Positions 22,658-31,950 of a stretch of 36,656 nt of DNA are shown here, piece after piece. The stretch spans positions 1 through 36,656 of the forward strand of contig JAAUPS010000018.1 of assembly GCA_012033015.1 (NCBI GenBank). The letters are read 5' to 3'. Position 1 is the stretch's first letter. Every line of letters starts with the position of its first letter. A model generated the notes under the pieces. The model was not told the DNA's origin. It did no database searches and worked only from the letters and a program-made list of their open reading frames with translations. This stretch comes from Phormidesmis sp. RL_2_1 (GTDB lineage: Bacteria; Cyanobacteriota; Cyanobacteriia; Phormidesmidales; Phormidesmidaceae). A program made the translations under genes and the position numbers.

Positions 22658-25432
22658 ATGTCACGAGATGCGCTAATTGTCGGCATCAACCAATATCAGT
22701 GTTTGCCTGCGCTCACAGCACCCGCAGCAGATGCGGAGGCCGTTGCTGCTCGCCTACAAACCCAGGGCGAATTTCGGGTACATCGACTTCCCGAAATCGT
22801 TCAGAATAATCGGCCGATCATCAGCGCTCGGAAAAAAGTCACCGCTCAAATGCTTGAAGATGCCCTGATTCAGCTTTTTAAGCCAAAAGGGAAAAATATA
22901 CCGACCACCGCCCTATTTTACTTTTCAGGCCATGGTTTGCAGCGCGATGCCGGCATTCAAGAAGGCTACTTAGCCACTAGCGATAGCGATCCGAGTAAGG
23001 GAAGTTTTGGGCTTTCGCTAGATTGGTTCCGACGCTTACTGCAGCAAAGCCCTGTGCGGCAAATCATCGTCATTTTAGACTGTTGCCACAGTGGCGAGTT
23101 ACTCAACTTTTCTGAGGCCGATCCTGGTGCTCGCAATGGAACTGATCGCCTTTTCATGGCAGCATCTCGCGAATATGAATCGGCCTACGAATCTTTGGAA
23201 GGCAAGCATAGCGTCTTTACTGAAGCGTTGCTGTCAGGACTCAATCCGTATCAAAAAGAAGGCGGAAAAATTACTAATCATGGTCTGACTGAGCATGTGA
23301 GCCAGCAGCTTCGAGGAGAGATTCAGCAGCCCGTATTTGAGAACTCTGGCAGCGAAATTGTGCTTACACGGGTGAGTGGCCTCAAGGCGGCTTTTTCAAA
23401 AACGCCTATCAGCACGCTCACGCGTATCAAGCAGCTATCTTTTGGGTTTTGCCCTTATCGCGGGCTCTCTCCGTTTGACGAAGCTCATGCCGATTATTTT
23501 TTTGGGCGTGAAGAGCTGACAAGCCAACTGATTAACAAAGTCAAAGGCAGTGACTTTTGCGCCTTGGTGGGCGCTTCGAGCAGTGGTAAAACGTCTTTGC
23601 TGCGAGCAGGGCTGATGCATCATTTGCGTAAGGGCGATCGCATCTCAGGCAGCGAAAACTGGACGCTAAAGCTCATCAATCCGACCCGCCATCCCCTCAA
23701 AGGGCTAGCTGCCGCCTTTACCAGTGCCACCAAAGACGGCATCCAGCGGGCTAGCCAAATGCATCAAGCCGAAGAGCTTTTGCAAAAAGGTGCCGGAGAA
23801 GGTCTCGCCCAGCTTGTACGCGCCAGCTTAATGAAGCCTGGAGAAACGACCATTCCATCAAACTCAAAGCTATGGCTGATTATTGATCAGTTTGAAGAGC
23901 TGTTTGCACCGACCACCCAAGCTAACGATCACACCGAACGACAGCTCTTTATCCGCTGCTTAATTGAAGCGCTGCAAAATCCCAGTTCACCTTTGGGCAT
24001 TGTGATTGGCTTGCGGGCAGACGTTATCGATGAACTTATTCCTTACGCGGCGCTCAAAACCCTCGTCGAGCAAAATACAGTCGTCGTCACCCCAATGTCT
24101 TATGACCAAATCAAAACGGTAGTACAAAAACCCGCTGAGAAAATGGGCATCGAACTCGATGCGACCATGCTGTACACCTTAGCGATGGATACCAACGGAG
24201 CACCGGGAGAGCTACCGCTCATTCAGCAAACGTTGTTAGAACTGTGGCGACGACGAGATTCTAATAGCCGTGGCAGTATTGCACCTAAACTGACGATGGA
24301 AGCCTATATGGCCTTAGGTGGCGTCAAAAATGTCATGACGCAACGTGCTAATGACGTTTATGCCAGCTTAGGCGAAGCACAACAGCGAGCCGCACGGCGC
24401 ATTTTCCTATCGCTATGTGAGCTAGGTGAAGGACGCGAAGATAGAAGCCGCCGGGCGTTTAGAAATGAGCTGATCAATGAGGGGTTTCCCGCTGAATTGA
24501 TTGATGGCACCTTAGATAAATTGGCTGCAGAACGACTAGTGGTGGTTTCACAGTCTGCGATTGCAACCAACTGCTGTACTGAGCAGGGTACAGAAATGCC
24601 CAGTGCGGCTTGGCAAACCCAAGGCGATGAATCATCGCCATTGACAACTTGGTTTCTCAATAACGTGTCCGATACGCCAAAGCCAATTTTAGGCTCTCCA
24701 AGAACCGTTGAAATTGTTCACGAGTCATTGGTTCATGACTGGGACTTACTACGCACATGGCTAGCTGAATCTCGGAGCATCATGCGCTTACAGCGTCGAT
24801 TGGAAAGCAGCGCTCAAGAATGGGAAGAGCGCCACCGGCCCAAGGGCAGTGAATATCTGCTAGGCGGCACTCAGTTACAAGAAACCTTAGCTTTTGTACA
24901 GCTTCACCGAGATGAGCTCTCTGAGCTTGCCCAAGACTTTATTGCCGCGAGCCGTAAGTGCCAAAGTCGCCTGCGCCTGCGGACAAGTATGCTGATTCCC
25001 ATTGCCCTGATTGCTGGGATGGCAGCTTCTATTTTCAGTCGGTTTGTATTTCCTCCGGCACCGCCTTTACCGGCTCACAGCGAAATCCACACGCCTAAAC
25101 CAGAGGGCCATAGCCCTTCTGCTCAAAATGAGGCCACTGATGTATGGCAAAGGCAGGGCACAGCAGCTTCTGAAGGCAATATGGCCGATGGAAACGCCCA
25201 ATCTGCTCAAGATGGAACATCTACAGCCAAAGGCGACGAGACGGACAATGAAATTGACTATGTGATGGTGCCTGCGGGCAAAATGGCCTCGCCCCACAAT
25301 CCGAATGAATTGGTAGATATATGGCTAAGAGTACCGAAAGGCGCGAATACACCGGTATCGAGCGAACCTGCACAAGCGGCGACTGAATCAACACCTGTCG
25401 CGGTTCCAACACCTACCCCTGCAGGTCACTAA
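22658..25432 (+). CDS. Caspase-like / nSTAND1 NTPase with membrane segment
   Basis: 924 residues from the ATG at 22658 (MSRDALIVGINQYQ, the usual caspase-domain start); an ATG at 22538 would add 40 poorly conserved residues. Residues ~1-245 are a C14 caspase/metacaspase domain with catalytic His92 (FYFSGHG) and Cys143 (ILDCCHSG). From ~285 an nSTAND1 NTPase follows: CPYRGLSPFDEAHADYFFGR, Walker A GASSSGKTS (Lys311), Walker B LWLIIDQFEELF (Asp410), and the helical end IVHESLVHDWDLLRTWLAE. A single membrane helix lies at ~778-800, then ~120 Pro/Ala/Ser/Glu-rich residues with VMVPAGKM; there are no WD40 repeats. STAND-linked caspases are thought to be inducible protease switches in defence or programmed death, here probably membrane-tethered. 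Trigger and target are unknown. It stands alone, 160 nt before an SbcC-like gene. Confidence 0.92.
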   Translation: MSRDALIVGINQYQCLPALTAPAADAEAVAARLQTQGEFRVHRLPEIVQNNRPIISARKKVTAQMLEDALIQLFKPKGKNIPTTALFYFSGHGLQRDAGIQEGYLATSDSDPSKGSFGLSLDWFRRLLQQSPVRQIIVILDCCHSGELLNFSEADPGARNGTDRLFMAASREYESAYESLEGKHSVFTEALLSGLNPYQKEGGKITNHGLTEHVSQQLRGEIQQPVFENSGSEIVLTRVSGLKAAFSKTPISTLTRIKQLSFGFCPYRGLSPFDEAHADYFFGREELTSQLINKVKGSDFCALVGASSSGKTSLLRAGLMHHLRKGDRISGSENWTLKLINPTRHPLKGLAAAFTSATKDGIQRASQMHQAEELLQKGAGEGLAQLVRASLMKPGETTIPSNSKLWLIIDQFEELFAPTTQANDHTERQLFIRCLIEALQNPSSPLGIVIGLRADVIDELIPYAALKTLVEQNTVVVTPMSYDQIKTVVQKPAEKMGIELDATMLYTLAMDTNGAPGELPLIQQTLLELWRRRDSNSRGSIAPKLTMEAYMALGGVKNVMTQRANDVYASLGEAQQRAARRIFLSLCELGEGREDRSRRAFRNELINEGFPAELIDGTLDKLAAERLVVVSQSAIATNCCTEQGTEMPSAAWQTQGDESSPLTTWFLNNVSDTPKPILGSPRTVEIVHESLVHDWDLLRTWLAESRSIMRLQRRLESSAQEWEERHRPKGSEYLLGGTQLQETLAFVQLHRDELSELAQDFIAASRKCQSRLRLRTSMLIPIALIAGMAASIFSRFVFPPAPPLPAHSEIHTPKPEGHSPSAQNEATDVWQRQGTAASEGNMADGNAQSAQDGTSTAKGDETDNEIDYVMVPAGKMASPHNPNELVDIWLRVPKGANTPVSSEPAQAATESTPVAVPTPTPAGH

Positions 25433-25592
25433 ACGTAATAAAGCTAAGCACAGATCAAGCTAGGCACAGCCAACGACAAAGGACGTCACGGCGCTGAGAT
25501 CGAGATGGCAGGGGAGTCGTTTTGGATAGTCACTGCTGCTGAACGGCTATCAAGACGTATCCTTAAACTGTACTTGCCAAGCTAGCTTCAGT

Positions 25593-28355
25593 ATGCAGAT
25601 TCTCTCTGTCACCCTGACCAATTTTAAAACGCATCAAGACCGGCAATTTGATTTTCAGCCAGGAACAAACGCCATCTGTGGCGAAAATGGCGCAGGCAAA
25701 ACCAGCATTTTGGAAGCGATCGCCTGGGTGCTCTTTAACTACCAGGGCAGCTACAAAAAAGAAGACCTCATTCGAAACGGTGCTAGCAGTGCTCAGGCCA
25801 GAGTGGCCTTTATCTCAAACCGCGATAGCCGCACTTACGAAGTCCAGCGCTCCACCTTAAACGGCTATACCCTATTTGACCCACAGCTTAATGAGCGTCT
25901 GCCTTACACCCGCACGAAAGACGAAGTGCTGCCTTGGCTCAGGCAACATTTAGGCGTAGCGCCAGGGATAGATCTTGGCCAGCTATTTGCCAATACCATT
26001 GGCGTACCGCAAGGCACCTTTACGGCTGATTTTTTACTGAGTACAGAAAAACGCAAGCCAATTTTTGACACCATTTTGAAGGTCGAAGAATACCGGGCTA
26101 CTTACCAGCAAAGTAATAGTCTGAGAAAGTATGCGGAAGCGCAGGTACAGCGGCTCAAACATTTGATCGCGCAATACGAAGAGACACTGCAAGGCTGGAG
26201 TGAGCTGCAGAACCGTCAGCAGCAGCTACAGATGGAAATTACCCAAGCAGAGACTCAGCTCGCTGGCCTAGAGGAAAAGAGCCATCAGCTTGCTCAACAC
26301 AGACAAGTCATGATGGAAAAAGCTGAGCAGGTACAAACAGCCCGCAATCAGCAGCAGGCGCTGATATCTCAAATGGAAGCGCAGCAACAGCGGCAACAAC
26401 AAATTGAGAAATCCTTGGCAAAGGCCCAACAGGCGGCTGAGATTGCCAAAGGCAGCACAGTGCCTATGCCGGGTTTGTTGCGGCCGAGAGCCAAATTGCA
26501 GCTTTAAATGCCACTGGCCAACAGCGGCAGCAAGTGTTGCAACAACAGCAGCAGGTTCAGCAATCGCTGAACCATAGCCAAAGCGAGCTATCGCGACTAG
26601 AAGCCAAGCTAGAGCAGTTGATTGCCGATGAAAAGGAACTGGCTAATTTGGCGGCAGATGTGGCACGGCAAACTGAGTTAGAAGCTGGGCGAAAGACCCT
26701 TCAGCAACAGATACAAGCTTTTGCGAACGGACGTTTTCAAAAGCATAATTTGAGCCAACAGGCTGAGGTAATTGCACAGGAAATTGAGCAGATTGATGGT
26801 CAGCTCAAACGACTGAACCATTTGCAAAGCACCCTTGAGAACATTCCCCAGTGGGAGCAGCAGCTCAGCCGACTGCAACAACAGCTCAGCCGGATAGATG
26901 CCGCTCAACAATTTGAGCAGGAGCTGCGATCACTGATCGAAAAAGGCCAGCAGCAGCAAGGCGAGTATCGTCAGCAGGTCGCGATGGCATTGAAAACATT
27001 AGAGGCATGGGTCAGTGACATTGCTGGGATCAGCTCTGAGGCGATCGCACCTGTCAAAGCTGCGCTGTTTCAAGGCGGAATGCTCTCAAAAGCAACTCTG
27101 ACAGGTCTCAACAACATTTTGGCAGATCTCACTGCGCAGACCAATCAGGCCCAGATCAAACAGCAGCAGCGAGAATTGCATACTCAGTTGCAACTAGCCT
27201 ACGCCCAAAAAGCTGAGGTTATGGGCATCGGCTCACACACTGCCAAGCAGGCTCAACTGACAACTCAGCAAGCCCAAATTCAGCAGTCGATAGCGCAGCT
27301 CGATCAACAACTGACCACAGAATCTGAGACGGTTGCAGCCCTTGACCAGATAGAGAAACAATTGCAACAGCTTGAAAATCCGCAGGCAAAGCAGCAGTTG
27401 CTCATTAAAAAAGCTCAAACAGCAACAATCTGTTCAAAAACAATACAGCGCTCTACAAGCAACTCGAGCTGCTGCTGCGCAATCGCTCCGAGAAATCACC
27501 AGCCAACTGCAAGACTTTGAGCAGCTCGATGGGCAAATGCAGATCCAGCAGCAAGCGAAACAAACCCATCAAGCCGGATATTTACTGTATTTACAAAATC
27601 AACAGATGGCGCAACAGCTTCAGGGTCTGCAAACAGAGCATGAAACTGTGCTTGCCCTGCTCGCTCAACAGCAAGCCCACGATGCCGAACTCACCCACCA
27701 ATTAACAGCGCTCACCGCCGACTTTGATCCAGCAGTTTTTAGCGCCCTTGAAAAACAATACACAGACATTAATTCTCAAGCCGACCGGCTAAGGGGCAGC
27801 TTGCCCCAGATCAAAGGGCGATTAGCAGATCTCAGTGTTCAACTGAATTCACTAGCAGCTATTGCGAAAAAACGTGACCAAGCGGCGCAAGAGGTGAAGC
27901 AGCGCGATCGCATCAAACGATTTATCAACTATGCGCGCAAAGTGTACAAAGCGGCTGGCCCACGCATTACCGAACGCTATGTCCATCATATTTCTCGCGA
28001 AGCTGATCGGCTCTTTCGCGAGCTGCTAGGGCGAGCCAACGTCGCTTTAAGCTGGAGCGCCGACTATGAAATAACCGTTCAAGAAGGGGCCCATACGCGG
28101 CGATTTATGAACCTTTCAGGCGGCGAGCAAATGTGCGCAGCTTTGGCCGTCCGCTTAGCATTACTCAAAGTCTTAGCAGATATTGATGTGGCCTTTTTTG
28201 ATGAGCCCACGACGAATATGGATAGACCTCGGCGAGCAGCATTGGCTGAAGCTATCGCCCGGATAAAATCGTTTAATCAACTGTTCGTCATTAGTCACGA
28301 TGACACCTTTGAGCAAGTGACAGAAACCGTAATCACAGTAACACGGGAAATTTAA
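25593..28355 (+). pseudogene. SbcC/Rad50-like ATPase, two compensating frameshifts
   Basis: Three overlapping frames make one product of ~920 residues. The N-terminus has the split-ABC head: FKTHQDRQFDF and Walker A GENGAGKTSILEAI (residues ~30-43). Long Gln-rich coiled coils follow. The C-terminal head has the signature LSGGEQMCAALAVRLALLKV, Walker B VAFFDEPTTNMD and the His-switch FVISHDD. Near 26450 one base is missing (frame 2 continues with QHSAYAGFVAAESQIAAL). At an A6 run (27407-27412) one base is extra, returning to the first frame (KKLKQQQSVQKQY). Family members are DNA-end processing ATPases working with the nuclease SbcD/Mre11, which is not in the window. No CxxC zinc-hook motif appears anywhere in the coiled coil. 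Sequencing error would explain the shifts; a real pseudogene is the alternative. Confidence 0.82.
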
Positions 28356-28410
28356 ACACAATGACCGCGAAGGAACGGCCATGTGATCTATCAACTTAAG
28401 TCGAGTCTGA

Positions 28411-28432
28411 GCCCTTCTCAGGGCATTCTTTT
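28411..28432 (+). terminator. Short terminator after the SbcC-like gene
   Basis: GCCCT-TCTC-AGGGC followed by ATTCTTTT, 56 nt after the stop codon. Confidence 0.65.
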
Positions 28433-28569
28433 AAGGAGCCTTAGGCAGCTAAATCGAGTTAACCAGCTATTTTCAGGCTACACCTGTGAGTTCGCCTTGG
28501 GTAAATTGGTCTTTAACAGCGTCGGTGCTGTATAGATCACTTTCGCTGAAATCGTTCCTGACCCTACTT

Positions 28570-30411
28570 ATGAACAACCATTCGAGCGTGGCAGAATCTG
28601 CCTCGGCCAATCGTGCCTCGGCCAATCGTGCCGCGGTCACGACTGGTGCTTCGTCAGCAACAGCAGCAGCAGCGGACGCAGCGAAAGTAACAGAACCAGC
28701 GGCAGCACCGCCTGCAAATCAAGACGCGCTCAATACCAAAACCCTCAAGCAAATCTTTCAGCTCTCGCCCATTGGGATGACCATTTTAGATTTGGATGGG
28801 CGTTTTTTAAGTGCCAACCAGAGTTTTTGCGATGCAGTAGGCTACGCAGAATATGAGCTGATTGCCCTGTCTTTTAAAGACCTCACCCATCCTGAAGACG
28901 TGCCGTTGCTGTGCTCATTAGGTGAGCAGCTTTTGGCCGGTAAGCGCCAGCATTTTCAAATCGAGACCCGCCATTGGAGCAAGGACGAAAAACCCCTGCA
29001 TGTGGGCCTGACGGTCACGATGGTGCGCGATGGCTATCAACGACCGATTTGCTTTTTGCTTCAGGTGATTAATCTGACGGCGCAAAAGTGGATGGAGGCC
29101 CAGCTTCGTCATCGCGCTTTTTATGATGGGCTGACAGGGTTGGCCAATCGGGCACTGTTTGTCAATCGCTTAGAGCAGGCTGTAATTCGGCTAGAGCGAA
29201 ATACTAGCGCTCAGTGCGCGGTGCTCTTTTTAGATCTGGATCGGTTTAAGGTGATCAACGATAGCTTGGGCCACAATATTGGTGATAAGCTGCTGAGCGC
29301 GTTGGCAGGACGGTTAGAGGCTTGTATTCGTCGTTGCGATACGTTGGCTCGGTTAGGAGGCGATGAGTTTGCCATTTTGCTAGAGGATATTGATGGTTTG
29401 GAAGATGCCATCATGGTGTGCGATCGCATCCACAACAGCCTCAAAACACCCTTCAAACTAGATAAATACGAAGTTTTCGCCAACATCAGCATCGGCGTGG
29501 TGTGCAGCAGCGTTGGCTATGAAGAATCCAGCGATTTATTGCGCAATGCCGACACCGCCCTCTATCGGGCTAAAGCCCAAGGCGGTGCTTGCCACACCAT
29601 TTTCGATCAGACCATGCATCAGCGGGCAGTCGCCCTGTGGCAAATGGCTACCCAAGCTCAGTTTGCCGTGCAGCGAGAGGAACTCACCTTACACTATCAG
29701 CCCGTCATTGATATTAGCAATCGTCGAGTCTTGGGTGTAGAAGCGCTCATTCGCTGGAACCATCCGCAGTACGGCGCGATTTCTCCAGGAGAATTTATCC
29801 CCGTCATGGAGGAAACAGGCGTGATCACAATGATTGGTAAATGGGTGCTTCGAGAAGCCTGCCAGCAAATTTGCCAGTGGCAGCAACAACTCCCCCATCA
29901 CGACCCCATCAAACTTAACGTCAATCTATCGGCCCGACAACTGGCACAAAAAGACCTCGCTGAACAGGTCAACACTATTTTGAAGGAAACGGGTTTGGCC
30001 CACAAACATCTGCGGCTAGAGATTACCGAAACCGCTATCATGCAAAACTTAGTCGAAGCGATCAAAGTTCTCCAAGAACTGCGGGCGCTAGATGTGTGCT
30101 TATGCATTGATGATTTTGGCATCGGCTATTCGTCTTTGAGCCGACTACAGCAGTTACCTATCGATATTCTCAAAATTGATCGTTCCTTTGTGCAAAATAT
30201 CGGCGCAAAAGGAGAGAATACCGAAATTGTCCGCACCATTATCGATCTGGCCAATAGCCTTGGCATGGACATTGTCGCCGAAGGCGTGGAAACAGAAGCA
30301 CAGCTAGAAGGGCTCAGGGCTTTAGGCTGTCAAAACGTACAGGGATTTTATTTCGCCAAACCGATGACACCCGATATCGCCCTCGAATTTATCAAAAAGT
30401 CTAATCAGTAG
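28570..30411 (+). CDS. PAS-GGDEF-EAL cyclic-di-GMP signalling protein
   Basis: 613 residues from the ATG at 28570; a GTG at 28486 would add 28 residues, and neither has a good ribosome site. The N-terminal ~50 residues are Ala/Ser-rich with a perfect 15-bp duplication. A PAS domain follows (~60-175, FQLSPIGMTILDLDGRFLSANQ onward). The GGDEF domain has an intact GGDEF at 263-267, and RHRAFYDGLTGLANRALF marks its start. The EAL domain has EALIRWNHP at ~391 plus DDFGIGYSS and EGVETEAQ. Both catalytic signatures are intact, so it could make and degrade cyclic di-GMP, with the PAS domain as sensor. No membrane helix is evident, so it is probably cytosolic. It is monocistronic between two terminators. 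Confidence 0.95.
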   Translation: MNNHSSVAESASANRASANRAAVTTGASSATAAAADAAKVTEPAAAPPANQDALNTKTLKQIFQLSPIGMTILDLDGRFLSANQSFCDAVGYAEYELIALSFKDLTHPEDVPLLCSLGEQLLAGKRQHFQIETRHWSKDEKPLHVGLTVTMVRDGYQRPICFLLQVINLTAQKWMEAQLRHRAFYDGLTGLANRALFVNRLEQAVIRLERNTSAQCAVLFLDLDRFKVINDSLGHNIGDKLLSALAGRLEACIRRCDTLARLGGDEFAILLEDIDGLEDAIMVCDRIHNSLKTPFKLDKYEVFANISIGVVCSSVGYEESSDLLRNADTALYRAKAQGGACHTIFDQTMHQRAVALWQMATQAQFAVQREELTLHYQPVIDISNRRVLGVEALIRWNHPQYGAISPGEFIPVMEETGVITMIGKWVLREACQQICQWQQQLPHHDPIKLNVNLSARQLAQKDLAEQVNTILKETGLAHKHLRLEITETAIMQNLVEAIKVLQELRALDVCLCIDDFGIGYSSLSRLQQLPIDILKIDRSFVQNIGAKGENTEIVRTIIDLANSLGMDIVAEGVETEAQLEGLRALGCQNVQGFYFAKPMTPDIALEFIKKSNQ

Positions 30412-30421
30412 CCATGTCGCA

Positions 30422-30506
30422 AAGTTAAGGATGCATTCTTACTTTGTCTTGATGAGCATTCCTTATCCTGGCGAGCATTCTTTGTATTGGCGAGCATTCC
30501 TTATAT
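30422..30506 (-). repeat. ~86-bp interspersed repeat, copy 2
   Basis: Its reverse complement matches copy 1 (6742-6827) along its length: three AAGGAATGCTCGCC-like units, then GACAAAGTAAGAATGCATCC and TTAACTTTGC. It starts ~10 nt after the GGDEF-EAL stop codon and ends ~14 nt before a terminator. Confidence 0.8.
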
Positions 30507-30519
30507 GGGACGGCAACAA

Positions 30520-30553
30520 AAAAGCGCTAGGGTCTTTTTCCCTAACGCTTTTA
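30520..30553. terminator. Bidirectional terminator
   Basis: AAAAGCGCTAGGG pairs with CCCTAACGCTTTT around a T-rich loop. It lies between the convergent GGDEF-EAL gene and the small membrane protein. Confidence 0.8.
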
Positions 30554-30663
30554 CATTCGATTAAACCGATTAAATCCTAACGAAAATCCTATGATTGGGG
30601 AATAGACCACCCCCAGCAACAGGGCAACACAACTCTAACCGAGGGTGATACGAATCTGAATGC

Positions 30664-30819
30664 TTAGGAAGCTGAGGCAGCCTTGCGATAATCACTCTGA
30701 GGCGCTGTAGCAGGTGCGGAGGGCACAGACGCTTCAGGTTGAGGATCAAAGCCAGCTTGCGCACCCAAGGCGAATGCAAGTAACCAGCCAACAATTAGCA
30801 GAGCAAGAACAATTGCCAT
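30664..30819 (-). CDS. 51-aa single-pass membrane protein
   Basis: Start ATG at 30819, with GGAATC ~8 nt upstream; an upstream in-frame ATG at 30873 adds 18 residues without a ribosome site. Residues 2-22 form one membrane helix (AIVLALLIVGWLLAFALGAQ); the tail is short, Pro/Ala/Ser-rich and soluble (DPQPEASVPSAPATAP). The pattern GW-x2-A-x2-LG-x-QA-x-F recalls small cyanobacterial photosystem-associated proteins, perhaps of the Psb35 type, but I cannot confirm this. It has its own terminator downstream, supporting a real transcript. Confidence 0.6.
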   Translation of the reverse strand: MAIVLALLIVGWLLAFALGAQAGFDPQPEASVPSAPATAPQSDYRKAASAS

Positions 30820-31086
30820 TGATTGAGATTCCTTAAATTTGATAGGCAGTGAGCGAGCAGGCATCCATGCCACCTAGCACTGAGCCTATTTGTCTCATTA
30901 AGCAGTGCATCAAAGTCAGTAGCGTACCTACATGAACTAATGTAACGGCCATCAAAAGCAAATGTCAACGGCAAAGTCAATGAGCATAAATGCTTTTTTG
31001 AGCAAGATTGAGAGGTTAATCGGCAAAAGCCTTATTTTGTCGTTGCTTTTATGGAGAAAACTTTTATTAAGCATTGAGAAATTTAT

Positions 31087-31734
31087 TTAGTTGTGCGGCG
31101 GTCGGTTGAGCTTGCGCAGATGATGTAGGCTCTGGACGATGTAGTCGGCGTGGGCTTGCGCAGGGAAGTGGTCATCAGAGGCTAAGTAACCAGGGGCTAG
31201 GTCGTTAGCCGCTAGGTCATTCGGCGCTAGGTAAACTGTGGCGGTATGAGCGTTGCGGCCTGTGAGCAAATCGAATGGGTGATCGCCGGTCATCACTGCA
31301 TCTGTAGCCGCCGCTGACCATGCTGCCAATAGTTTGAAGATGCCGTCAGGGTGGGGCTTAGGCCGACAGCAGCTACGGCCCACAATATTATCAGCACAGA
31401 AAAAATCAGCGAGGCCGCAGGCTGCTAGGGTGGTACGGGCAATGTCTTTGGTATTGCGAGTCAAGATGCCGATGTGTTTATTTTGACTGAGCAAGTCACT
31501 GAGCAGTTCGGGCGCGCCGGGTTGAGGGGTGGCTTGGCGAGCGATGTCGATCTCTATGTCGGCGAGCTGCCGGTGACATTGAGCGAATTGCTCGGGCGGT
31601 AGGCGATTTAAAGCTTCTAAGATGGGTTCGTTTTCAGGTAGGCCGAGGGCGCGGCTGATGGCGGGGAAATCGTGACGGCTTTCGGTGAGGGTGCCGTCCA
31701 TGTCAAAAATCCAGGCAGTGCGGGTGTAGAGCAT
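31087..31734 (-). CDS. HAD-family hydrolase (phosphoglycolate-phosphatase-like)
   Basis: 215 residues, ATG at 31734. HAD motif I is FDMDGTLTES (nucleophile Asp11, acid Asp13), motif II ILTRNT, the Lys of motif III in CRPKPHPDG, and motif IV TGDHPFDLLTGRNA. The cap between I and II is a small helical one (HAD subfamily IA). Such enzymes remove phosphate from small metabolites; the substrate is not predictable. Near the C-terminus the sequence carries four 5-residue repeats (LAPND, LAAND, LAPGY, LASDD), encoded by four 15-bp units at 31171-31230, an expansion not expected in the family. Confidence 0.88.
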   Translation of the reverse strand: MLYTRTAWIFDMDGTLTESRHDFPAISRALGLPENEPILEALNRLPPEQFAQCHRQLADIEIDIARQATPQPGAPELLSDLLSQNKHIGILTRNTKDIARTTLAACGLADFFCADNIVGRSCCRPKPHPDGIFKLLAAWSAAATDAVMTGDHPFDLLTGRNAHTATVYLAPNDLAANDLAPGYLASDDHFPAQAHADYIVQSLHHLRKLNRPPHN

Positions 31735-31754
31735 TGAAAATCAAGTTGAGGGAT

Positions 31755-31801
31755 GAAGGTGGCAGACATGAAAGGTGGCAGACATGAAAGTTGACAGACA
31801 T
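31755..31801. repeat. 15/16-bp tandem repeat, three copies
   Basis: Unit GAAAGGTGGCAGACAT; copies of 15, 16 and 16 bp. It lies upstream of the HAD gene. An 11-bp duplication, TTAGGCATTCA, follows at 31861-31882. Confidence 0.9.
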
Positions 31802-31950
31802 AGCGTACGCCTACTCAACAGCACGCTAAACCATCCTGCCTGAGTAGAGTGATGGGCTCTTTAGGCATTCATTAGGCATTCACCTCATCTTTTCATCATT
31901 CATACTTCATCGTTATAAGATCCTTAAAGCTTACTGACGCGCGAACGAAT

